Positions 1-5,058 of a stretch of 5,165 bases of DNA are shown here, one piece after another. The stretch is from Anaerolineae bacterium (GTDB lineage Bacteria; Chloroflexota; Anaerolineae; JACIWP01). A model generated the notes under the pieces. It was not told the origin of the DNA, did not search any database, and saw nothing but the letters and a program-made list of their open reading frames with translations. The stretch spans positions 1 through 5,165 of the forward strand of contig JACIWP010000219.1 in the NCBI GenBank assembly GCA_014360855.1, written 5' to 3'. The translations under genes were made by a program, and so were the position numbers. How positions within the stretch are numbered: the stretch's first letter is position 1; the number at the start of each line of letters is the position of its first letter.

Positions 1-12
1 ATGGCCGGTGAA

Positions 13-17
13 AGGAG
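13..17 (+). promoter_or_regulatory. Ribosome binding site of tig (decides the start)
   Basis: AGGAG, inside AAAGGAG, lies 7 bases before a GTG at position 25. This makes GTG-25 a better start than the in-frame ATG at position 1, whose upstream sequence lies outside the window. Confidence 0.8.
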
Positions 18-24
18 AAAACAC

Positions 25-1392
25 GTGAAAGTCCAGACCAAACGCCTGGAAAACTGCCAGACTGAGATGATCATCGAGGTGGAGCCGGAGCGCGTGGAAG
101 AGGCCATGCGCAAAGCGGCTCGCTCCATTTCCGAGCAGACTAAGATCCCCGGCTTCCGCCCTGGGAAAGCCCCATATCACGTTGTCCTGCAGATGTTCGG
201 CCGGCAGACGGTGCTGGAAGAGGCACTGGAAGACCTGGGACCGAAGCTGTACTCCCAGGCGCTGGATGAGGCCGGCATTGATCCGTACGGCCCAGGCAAG
301 CTGGTGGATATCCAGTGGGAGCCGCTGGTGCTGACCTTCCATGTGCCCATGCCGCCCGAGGTGGACCTGGGTGACTACCGCCGCCTGCGCCTGGATATCC
401 CGCCGGTCGAGGTGACCGACGAGGAGGTCGAGAAGGCACTGGAGGAGGCGCGCAAGGCGCACGCGGTATGGACCCCGGTCGACCGTGAGGCACAGATGGG
501 CGACCAGGTGGTCTTCCAGGTCACGTTCGCGGAGGAAGACAGCTCGCCGGAGACGAGCGAGACCGTGCTGGGCGAAGACACCACGCTTCTGCCTGGCCTG
601 GCGGAGAAGCTGGTGGGGATGCGCGCCGGCGAGACGCGCACCTTCGAGCTGACCTTCCCGGGGGATTGGGAGGACGAGGACTTGGCCGGCCAGACCCGCA
701 CGATAACCGTCACGGTACAGGAGGTGAAGGAGCGGGAGCTCCCGGACCTGGATGAGATGCCGGCGCTGATGGGCGACTTCCCGGACCTGGACGCCCTGAA
801 GGCCCATCTCCGCTCCCAGATCATGCAGGCCAAGGAGAGGGAACGCGATGAGGAGCTCATTGACAAGGCGTTCACCATCCTGACCGAGCAGGCGAAGATA
901 TCCTATCCGGATTTCATGCTGGAAGAAGCGGTAGAGGACATTCTGGCGGACCATGACAGCGTACTGCGCCGGCAGGGCTTCACCCTTGACGATTACCTGC
1001 GGGTACTGCACATCGAGCGGGAGGCCTATCGCCAACAGCAGAAGCCAGAAGCGGAGCAGAGACTGCGCCGCACGCTGGTGCTGACCAAACTGGCCGAGCT
1101 GGAGAAGCTGGCCGTGGAAGACCAGGAGGTGGAGGAGCGGGCCGATTCACTGGCGGAGTCCTCTGGCAACCCGGAGATGATGCAGGAAGTGTACCGGATG
1201 CCGGAACTGCAGCGCTACCTGCGCAACCAACTTCTGGTGGAGAAGGTGCGGCAGAGGGTGTTGGAGATCGTCACCGGGCGGGTGCCGGAACTGCCGGCGG
1301 ATGAGCCGGCCAGTGAGGCGTCTGCGGAAGCGCCATTGGCGGAGGCGAGCGCGGAAGAACCTTCTGAAGAGCCGGCCGGCGGCGCCGAATAA
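25..1392 (+). CDS. tig: Trigger factor, ribosome-associated chaperone
   Basis: Trigger factor binds at the ribosome exit tunnel and shields nascent chains; the family also has a peptidyl-prolyl isomerase domain. From GTG-25 the protein has 455 residues, slightly longer than the E. coli protein of about 430. The start MKVQTKRLENCQ is typical of the family. The N-terminal domain carries the ribosome-docking signature GFRPGKAP at residues 43-50. An FKBP-like PPIase domain spans roughly 150-240, with LPGL at 189-192 and MRAGETRTFELTFPGDW after it; the usual glycine/phenylalanine-rich flap before it looks short, so isomerase activity may be weak. The alpha-helical C-terminal domain covers about 240-420. 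Odd feature: an acidic Ala/Glu/Pro/Ser tail of about 35 residues closes the protein. The gene lies 150 bases upstream of clpP, a common tig-clpP-clpX arrangement. Starting at ATG-1 would add 8 residues; GTG-25 is preferred because of its ribosome binding site and the family N-terminus. Confidence 0.96.
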   Translation: MKVQTKRLENCQTEMIIEVEPERVEEAMRKAARSISEQTKIPGFRPGKAPYHVVLQMFGRQTVLEEALEDLGPKLYSQALDEAGIDPYGPGKLVDIQWEPLVLTFHVPMPPEVDLGDYRRLRLDIPPVEVTDEEVEKALEEARKAHAVWTPVDREAQMGDQVVFQVTFAEEDSSPETSETVLGEDTTLLPGLAEKLVGMRAGETRTFELTFPGDWEDEDLAGQTRTITVTVQEVKERELPDLDEMPALMGDFPDLDALKAHLRSQIMQAKERERDEELIDKAFTILTEQAKISYPDFMLEEAVEDILADHDSVLRRQGFTLDDYLRVLHIEREAYRQQQKPEAEQRLRRTLVLTKLAELEKLAVEDQEVEERADSLAESSGNPEMMQEVYRMPELQRYLRNQLLVEKVRQRVLEIVTGRVPELPADEPASEASAEAPLAEASAEEPSEEPAGGAE

Positions 1393-1421
1393 GGGCCTGG
1401 CACGGGTGACGTCAAGGGGCA

Positions 1422-1449
1422 GGCCGGCGGGGGGATCCCATCCCCGGCC
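1422..1449 (+). other. GC-rich stem-loop after tig, possible weak terminator
   Basis: GGCCGG (1422-1427) can pair with CCGGCC (1444-1449), and GGGGAT (1431-1436) with ATCCCC (1440-1445) around a CCC loop; the two stems share two bases. The bases that follow, CTTAACACCCTTT, are not a proper T-tract. It may weaken read-through from tig into clpP, or be chance in GC-rich DNA. The structure is seen; the function is a guess. Confidence 0.3.
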
Positions 1450-1473
1450 CTTAACACCCTTTCCATCGGCCGC

Positions 1474-1502
1474 TTGACAAGTTGGCGGCTATCGGGTAGC
1501 AT
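1474..1502 (+). promoter_or_regulatory. Promoter for clpP(X)
   Basis: A perfect -35 TTGACA (1474-1479) is followed after exactly 17 bases by TAGCAT (1497-1502), which matches the sigma-70 -10 box at four of six positions. Transcription would start near 1509 and give a leader of about 35 bases before the clpP start codon. It shows that clpPX can be expressed separately from tig. No known heat-shock operator (CIRCE-like or CtsR-like direct repeat) was seen beside it. Confidence 0.65.
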
Positions 1503-1542
1503 TTGCTGTAAAGAATGGTGTTCAGCAGATAGGAGAAAATGT

Positions 1543-2205
1543 ATGGAAACTGTGAATGCTGTCATTCCCATGGTGATCGAGTCATCGGGCCGCGGCGAGC
1601 GGGCGTACGATATTTATTCGCTGTTGCTCAAGGAGCGAGTGGTTTTCCTGGGCACCCCGATCAACGACCAGGTGGCCAACCTGATCGTGGCGCAGTTGCT
1701 CTATCTGGACCGGGAGGACCCAGAGAAAGAGATTTCGATGTACATCAACTGCCCGGGAGGGGAGATTTACCCCGGCCTGGCCATTTACGACACCATGCAG
1801 TTGATCCGGGCGCCGGTGTCCACCATCGCGGTGGGGTGGACAGCCAGCATGGGGACGGTGCTGTTGGCCGCCGGCCGCAAGGGCCGGCGCTATGCCCTGC
1901 CCCACGCGACCATCCACATGCATCCCGCCGGCGGTGGGGCGCGCGGCTACGCCCCCGACGTGGAAATCCAGGTGCGGGAGCTCCTCCGCATGCAGGAGCT
2001 GATCAAGCGCCTGCTCGCCAAGCACACCGGCCAGCCCATCGAGCGAATATCGAAGGATTTCGACCGCGATTACTTCATGAACGCCCTACAGGCGCAGGAA
2101 TACGGCATCATTGACGAAGTGCTGGGTGATGCCAGCGACGTTCCCACCACCTCCGCCTTTTTCGAGGCGATGGACAAAGCCGCTGTGGCATCGGGTGGTT
2201 CGTGA
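1543..2205 (+). CDS. clpP: ATP-dependent Clp protease, proteolytic subunit ClpP
   Basis: ClpP is a cytoplasmic serine peptidase that assembles as two stacked heptamer rings and degrades proteins threaded in by ClpX or a similar ATPase. The product has 220 residues, the usual size. RGERAYDIYSLLLKERVVFLG (first residues) and INCPGG are family blocks. By alignment to E. coli ClpP the triad is Ser102 (in TASMG), His127 and Asp176 (in DFDRDYF); the Ser-His gap of 25 and His-Asp gap of 49 match E. coli exactly. Odd points: the usual IHQPxGG around the histidine reads MHPAGGG, and the usual GQAASMG reads GWTASMG. A tail of about 25 residues follows the family core. ATG-1543 is preceded by AGGAG (1531-1535) 7 bases away; an in-frame TTG at 1474 is part of the promoter and is not a start. 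clpX follows after 28 bases, so the two are probably co-transcribed. Confidence 0.96.
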   Translation: METVNAVIPMVIESSGRGERAYDIYSLLLKERVVFLGTPINDQVANLIVAQLLYLDREDPEKEISMYINCPGGEIYPGLAIYDTMQLIRAPVSTIAVGWTASMGTVLLAAGRKGRRYALPHATIHMHPAGGGARGYAPDVEIQVRELLRMQELIKRLLAKHTGQPIERISKDFDRDYFMNALQAQEYGIIDEVLGDASDVPTTSAFFEAMDKAAVASGGS

Positions 2206-2220
2206 AGCCATGGGCAGTAC

Positions 2221-2227
2221 AAAGGAG
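2221..2227 (+). promoter_or_regulatory. Ribosome binding site of clpX (decides the start)
   Basis: AAAGGAG ends 6 bases before GTG-2234. The other in-frame candidates, ATG-2210 and ATG-2258, have only weak purine runs in front of them. The site lies in the short clpP-clpX gap. Confidence 0.75.
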
Positions 2228-2233
2228 CCGGAT

Positions 2234-3586
2234 GTGACCAGGACGGGAAGCAGTACCATGCAGAGATGCTCCTTCTGCCGGCGAAGTCAGGAAGAAGTAC
2301 ACCGCCTGATTGCCGGCCCGGACAACGTCTTCATCTGCGACGAATGCGTGGCCCTCTGCCAGGAGATCCTGGACGAGGAACCGCGCCCCAGCGAGGTGGA
2401 CTTTGCCCTGGAAACCATCCCCACCCCCTCCGAAATTTTCGAGAAGCTCAACGAGTATGTGGTGGGGCAGGAGCGGGCGAAAAAGGTCCTCTCGGTGGCG
2501 GTGTACAACCACTACAAGCGCATTCGTTCGCAGGCGCGTTCCTCTGAGGTGGAGCTTCAGAAGAGCAATATCTTGCTGATTGGGCCGACCGGGTGCGGCA
2601 AGACCCTCCTGGCGCAAACCCTGGCAAAGATTCTGAACGTGCCCTTCACCATCGCCGATGCGACGTCGCTGACTGAGGCCGGCTACGTCGGTGAGGATGT
2701 CGAGAATATCCTCCTGCATCTTATCCAGGCGGCGGATTACGATATTGCACGGGCGGAGAAGGGCATCGTCTATATCGATGAGATCGACAAGATCGCCCGC
2801 AAGAGCGGCGACAATCCTTCCATCACCCGCGATGTCTCCGGCGAGGGGGTGCAGCAGGCCCTGCTGAAGATCATCGAGGGCACGGTCGCAAGCGTCCCAC
2901 CGCAGGGCGGGAGGAAGCACCCGCACCAGGAGTTCATCCAGATCAACACCACGAACATCCTGTTCATCTGCGGGGGCGCCTTCGATAATCTGGAGGATAT
3001 CATCGCCAAGCGGGTGGAGGAGAAGAGCCGCATCGGGTTCGCCGGCGTGCGCGAGATGAGGGAAGCGGCGGCGGGGCCGGCACACGCTGACCCGGACAAT
3101 AAGGACGAGCGCGAGTTCCTGCGCGTGGAACGGGAGATGCGGCGCAAGGCCCGTCTGCTCCAGGAAGTGACGCCGGATGACCTGCTCAAGTACGGCATGA
3201 TCCCCGAATTCGTGGGCCGCATCCCGGTGGTGGTCAGCCTGGAGCCGCTGGACCGCGAGATGATGAAGCGCATCCTCATCGAGCCGAAGAACGCCCTGAC
3301 CAAGCAGTTCCAGCGGCTGTTCGCCCTGGACAATGTGGAGCTGGTGTTCACCGAGGACGCGCTCGAGGCGGCTGCGACCGAGGCCTTCAAGCGCAAGACC
3401 GGCGCGCGCGGCCTGCGCACCATCCTGGAAGAAGCCCTGCTGGATGTGATGTACGAGATCCCATCCCGTCCGGAGATCAAGAAGTGCATTGTAGATGCGG
3501 ATGCCATCCTGGGCCGGCGCGCACCCCTGCTCCTGACGCAGGCCGATCATGTGGTGCCGCCCAGCGATCTGAAAGAGACCGCTTGA
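2234..3586 (+). CDS. clpX: ATP-dependent Clp protease, ATPase subunit ClpX
   Basis: ClpX is a hexameric AAA+ unfoldase that recognises tagged proteins and feeds them to ClpP. From GTG-2234 it has 450 residues. The N-terminal zinc-binding domain shows four cysteines (12, 15, 35, 38; CxxC-x19-CxxC). The AAA+ module carries Walker A GPTGCGKT (117-124), pore loop GYVG (150-153), Walker B IVYIDEID (178-185), second pore loop RDVSGEGVQ (199-207), RKH loop (227-229), the ClpP-docking IGF (267-269), arginine finger Arg329 in EFVGR and sensor-2 GAR (390-392). All catalytic motifs are intact. Odd: between IGF and VTPDDLLKYG there are 20 or more residues beyond the E. coli spacing, rich in Arg/Glu/Asp. 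The gene starts 28 bases after clpP and ends just before a strong terminator, so it is the last gene of the operon. ATG-2210 (8 residues longer) or ATG-2258 (8 shorter) are other possible starts. Confidence 0.97.
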   Translation: MTRTGSSTMQRCSFCRRSQEEVHRLIAGPDNVFICDECVALCQEILDEEPRPSEVDFALETIPTPSEIFEKLNEYVVGQERAKKVLSVAVYNHYKRIRSQARSSEVELQKSNILLIGPTGCGKTLLAQTLAKILNVPFTIADATSLTEAGYVGEDVENILLHLIQAADYDIARAEKGIVYIDEIDKIARKSGDNPSITRDVSGEGVQQALLKIIEGTVASVPPQGGRKHPHQEFIQINTTNILFICGGAFDNLEDIIAKRVEEKSRIGFAGVREMREAAAGPAHADPDNKDEREFLRVEREMRRKARLLQEVTPDDLLKYGMIPEFVGRIPVVVSLEPLDREMMKRILIEPKNALTKQFQRLFALDNVELVFTEDALEAAATEAFKRKTGARGLRTILEEALLDVMYEIPSRPEIKKCIVDADAILGRRAPLLLTQADHVVPPSDLKETA

Positions 3587-3608
3587 GCCGGCTCCACTGC
3601 CCGAATGA

Positions 3609-3642
3609 AAAAGGGGCGTCGTTCGACGCCCCTTTTCTGTTT
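3609..3642 (+). terminator. Intrinsic terminator after clpX, probably bidirectional
   Basis: A 12-bp perfect stem, AAAAGGGGCGTC (3609-3620) with GACGCCCCTTTT (3625-3636), closes on a GTTC tetraloop. On the plus strand the T-rich run TTTTCTGTTT follows. On the minus strand the run is TTTTTCATT, so the same hairpin can also stop transcripts of the converging hydrolase gene. It begins 22 bases after the clpX stop. Confidence 0.93.
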
Positions 3643-3649
3643 CTGCCGC

Positions 3650-3681
3650 GCGGGGGACCTCCCTGGCGGTGGGGTCCCCGC
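3650..3681 (-). other. Second GC-rich stem-loop in the convergent gap
   Basis: GCGGGG-G-ACC (3650-3659) pairs with GGTCCCCGC (3673-3681) with one bulged G. It lies 10 bases beyond the hydrolase stop codon and before the bidirectional terminator as read on the minus strand. It lacks a T-tract on either strand. It may protect the 3' end of the hydrolase mRNA or act as a tandem terminator; the pairing is seen, the role is inferred. Confidence 0.5.
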
Positions 3682-3691
3682 ATCACCTTCT

Positions 3692-4330
3692 TCAGGATCT
3701 TTCCAGGATGACCGTCTCCACCGGGCAGGCCTGGGCGAAGCGCTGGGCATCGGAGAGGCCGCCCACAATAGCGCCGTAATGCATGGGGATGGCGAGCTTC
3801 GGTTTGATGGCGCCGGCGGCCTGCACCGCTTCCTCCGCCGTCATGACATAGGTCCCGCTGACGGGGAGCAGGGCGATGTCCACGCGGAAGTCCTTCATTT
3901 CGGGGATGAAATCGGTGTCGCCGGCGTGATAGATGCGCACGCCGTCCACCGTGACGATGAACCCCACATGGCCGGCGGACTTGGGATGGAACTGCTTGTC
4001 CACGTTGTAGGCCGGCACAGCCTCGATGGGGATCCCCTGCACTGTGACCTTATCGCCGGGCTTGACCGTCTCCACCGCCGCGCCCCGCACCTTCTTGGTG
4101 ACGGCGGCGATGCTGACCACCGTGGTGCCGGGCTTGAGCAGTTTCTTCACGTCGTCCGGGGAGTAATGGTCGAAATGGTCATGGGTGATGAGGATGATAT
4201 CGGCTTTGGGTTCGCCGGCCTCAAGCTGATAGGGGTCAATGTAGATGACCTTGTCGGCGTCAATGCGGAAGGCATCGTGACCCAACCAGTGGATCTTCTT
4301 CAGCACCTTCTGAACTGCCTCGTCCACCAT
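3692..4330 (-). CDS. UPF0173-type metal-dependent hydrolase, metallo-beta-lactamase fold
   Basis: This belongs to the metallo-beta-lactamase superfamily, in the UPF0173/UlaG-like branch. Members bind one or two metal ions; the natural substrate of UPF0173 proteins is not established. The 212-residue length is close to the family norm of about 210-230. The metal motif HxHxDH is HDHFDH at residues 50-55. Further likely ligands are Asp138 in YHAGDTD and His184 in IPMHYG. Other family blocks are WLGHDAF near the start, FHPKSAGHVGFIV (114-126) and the C-terminal LPVSGTYVMTAEEA. There is no signal peptide or membrane segment, so it should be cytoplasmic. ATG-4330 is preceded by AAGGAGGT 6 bases away, on the minus strand. 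The gene stands alone: it converges on clpX and diverges from the DUF5320-type gene, and nothing in its surroundings indicates its substrate. Confidence 0.92.
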   Translation of the reverse strand: MVDEAVQKVLKKIHWLGHDAFRIDADKVIYIDPYQLEAGEPKADIILITHDHFDHYSPDDVKKLLKPGTTVVSIAAVTKKVRGAAVETVKPGDKVTVQGIPIEAVPAYNVDKQFHPKSAGHVGFIVTVDGVRIYHAGDTDFIPEMKDFRVDIALLPVSGTYVMTAEEAVQAAGAIKPKLAIPMHYGAIVGGLSDAQRFAQACPVETVILERS

Positions 4331-4381
4331 CTTGGCACCTCCTTCGCGATGCAGGACAGCATACTCCGGATCTCCACCTCC

Positions 4382-4410
4382 ATTATACCAGCGTCAGGGT
4401 GGGGAGACAA
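4382..4410 (-). promoter_or_regulatory. Promoter of the UPF0173-type hydrolase gene
   Basis: On the minus strand TTGTCT (4410-4405, four of six bases of the -35 consensus) is followed after 17 bases by a perfect -10 TATAAT (4387-4382). Transcription would start near 4375, giving a leader of about 45 bases that contains the AAGGAGGT ribosome binding site (4344-4337). Confidence 0.7.
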
Positions 4411-4485
4411 GATGGGAAAAATGCGATTGGGCGCGGGATGCCCCTGGGCTACAAGGCGGAATGCGACAGGTATGCCGGGAGTCGC

Positions 4486-4505
4486 GACATTCGCGGAAAA
4501 ATGTC
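4486..4505 (+). promoter_or_regulatory. Dyad upstream of the DUF5320-type gene promoter
   Basis: GACATT (4486-4491) and AATGTC (4500-4505) form an inverted repeat with an 8-base spacer. It ends 10 bases before the -35 box at 4516, a position suited to an activator. Six-base arms can arise by chance; no known regulator box is recognised. A small TCGCGA palindrome (4482-4487) overlaps its left edge. Confidence 0.3.
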
Positions 4506-4515
4506 ATAAAAACTC

Positions 4516-4544
4516 TTGACAAACAATGGGTTTTGTGCTATTAT
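4516..4544 (+). promoter_or_regulatory. Strong promoter of the DUF5320-type gene
   Basis: A perfect -35 TTGACA (4516-4521), a 17-base spacer, and TATTAT (4539-4544, five of six matches to the -10 box). It is the closest to consensus of the promoters seen here. The predicted start point is near 4550-4552. The surrounding stretch from 4496 is AT-rich in an otherwise GC-rich region. Confidence 0.82.
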
Positions 4545-4580
4545 ATGCATAGCGCATATAGACGCCTTACATATATGCGC
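4542..4580 (+). promoter_or_regulatory. Three alternating TATATGC half-sites: likely operator and/or 5' leader hairpin
   Basis: Half-sites are TATATGC (4542-4548), GCATATA (4554-4560) and TATATGC (4572-4578). The first two make a dyad with a 5-base spacer that covers the -10 box and the start point, a good place for a repressor. The second and third extend to a perfect 9-bp inverted repeat, GCGCATATA (4552-4560) with TATATGCGC (4572-4580), loop 11 bases. Because transcription should begin at about 4551, this stem would lie at the very 5' end of the mRNA. The repeats are seen; whether DNA binding or RNA folding matters is inference. No regulator family is recognised from the motif. Confidence 0.6.
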
Positions 4581-4599
4581 ATGACAAAAATATGGGCAT

Positions 4600-4610
4600 A
4601 GGAGGTGATC
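4600..4610 (+). promoter_or_regulatory. Extended Shine-Dalgarno of the DUF5320-type gene
   Basis: AGGAGGTGATC is complementary to the 3' end of 16S rRNA over its whole conserved anti-Shine-Dalgarno segment, much longer than the 4-6 bases seen at the other genes here. GGAGG is 7 bases before ATG-4613, which fixes that start over the in-frame ATG at 4592. Its GGTGATC could also pair, with a 2-base bulge, with GATCGCACC at 4625-4633 in the early coding region, so some self-masking is possible. Confidence 0.8.
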
Positions 4611-4612
4611 GT

Positions 4613-4978
4613 ATGCCAAGAGGAGATCGCACCGGACCCTTTGGGATGGGGCCGCGCACCGGCAGAGGAATGGGGTACTGCACCGGTCATCCGTACCCGG
4701 GGTATATGTATCCCGCCGGCTACGGAGGGTGGTGGCGCCCCGGTGGGCACGGCTATCGCCACATGTTCTATGCCACCGGCCTGCCCGGCTGGATGCGCCC
4801 GAGCTGGCTAGGGGGCTGGGCAGATGTGCCGCCGGCCGCCCCGTATGCGCCGCCGGCCGAGGTCGAGGAGGGCTTCCTGCGCCGGCAGGCGGAATGGCTG
4901 CGCGCCGCGCTGGAGGATGTCGAGCGCCGGCTGGAGGAGCTGACCGGGCGCAAGTCCCCGGATGAGCCGGCCCCATGA
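4613..4978 (+). CDS. DUF5320-type small glycine- and aromatic-rich protein
   Basis: The 121-residue product has no assigned function. Its start, MPRGDRTGPFGMGPRTGRGMGYC followed closely by PGYMYP, fits the DUF5320 family, which I recall from anaerobic bacteria and archaea, often near NifX/NifB-type or Mrp/ParA-like ATPase genes; no such partner lies in this window. Residues 5-70 are rich in Gly, Tyr, Trp, Pro and Met with a single cysteine (Cys23) and no hydrophobic helix, so this part is probably disordered. Residues 81-113 (from PAEVEEGF to LTGR) are charged, with a heptad-like pattern that predicts a short coiled coil and hence oligomerisation or partner binding. It has its own strong promoter, an operator-like repeat cluster and an extended ribosome binding site, so it is probably made at a high, regulated level. 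It appears to be monocistronic, with a large stem-loop starting 6 bases after the stop. Family assignment is from recalled pattern, not a search. Confidence 0.82.
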   Translation: MPRGDRTGPFGMGPRTGRGMGYCTGHPYPGYMYPAGYGGWWRPGGHGYRHMFYATGLPGWMRPSWLGGWADVPPAAPYAPPAEVEEGFLRRQAEWLRAALEDVERRLEELTGRKSPDEPAP

Positions 4979-4983
4979 GGCGA

Positions 4984-5039
4984 GGAGAACAGCCGCTGGC
5001 GGAGCATGACAGCGCGCACTCCGCCGGCGGCCGTTCTCT
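4984..5039 (+). terminator. Long stem-loop between convergent genes, probable T-less bidirectional terminator
   Basis: The arms 4984-5004 and 5019-5039 pair over 21 positions with a single A-C mismatch (4991/5032) and, in plus-strand RNA, two G-U pairs, around a 14-base loop. The core GGCGGAG/CTCCGCC is perfect. It starts 6 bases after the stop of the DUF5320-type gene and lies about 20 bases beyond the stop of the minus-strand gene, so it could serve both. There is no T-tract on either strand, unlike the clpX terminator. A small competing hairpin, TCTC-TGTA-GAGA (5035-5046), overlaps the right arm. It could instead be a dispersed repeat. Confidence 0.6.
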
Positions 5040-5058
5040 GTAGAGAGCCCCACAAAGG

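Noticed and set aside
375..878. 167-codon minus-strand open frame inside tig
   Set aside because: Ser/Arg-rich, family unrecognisable, fully antisense to tig.
1474..1542. N-terminal extension of ClpP by 23 residues from an in-frame TTG
   Set aside because: The TTG is the first half of the -35 box TTGACA, there is no ribosome binding site before it, and ATG-1543 has AGGAG at ideal spacing and a normal ClpP N-terminus.
2108..3550. 480-codon open frame on the minus strand across clpX
   Set aside because: It lies wholly antisense to an intact, motif-complete clpX; its His/Leu/Arg-rich composition is typical of the complement of a GC-rich gene.
3605..4519. 304-codon plus-strand open frame across the hydrolase gene
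   Set aside because: It begins inside the clpX terminator, has no ribosome binding site, and is antisense to a gene with complete metallo-beta-lactamase motifs.
4542..4580. Reading the TATATGC cluster as a riboswitch or a CRISPR fragment
   Set aside because: The leader after the predicted start point is only about 60 bases with one simple stem and no conserved riboswitch core; three short half-sites are not a repeat-spacer array.
4332..4601. 89-codon plus-strand open frame in the divergent intergenic region
   Set aside because: It runs through both promoters and the repeat cluster, has no ribosome binding site and no recognisable sequence.
4592..4612. Seven extra residues at the start of the DUF5320-type protein from ATG-4592
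   Set aside because: The extended Shine-Dalgarno would lie within this coding stretch, and the family typically begins at MPRGDRTGP.
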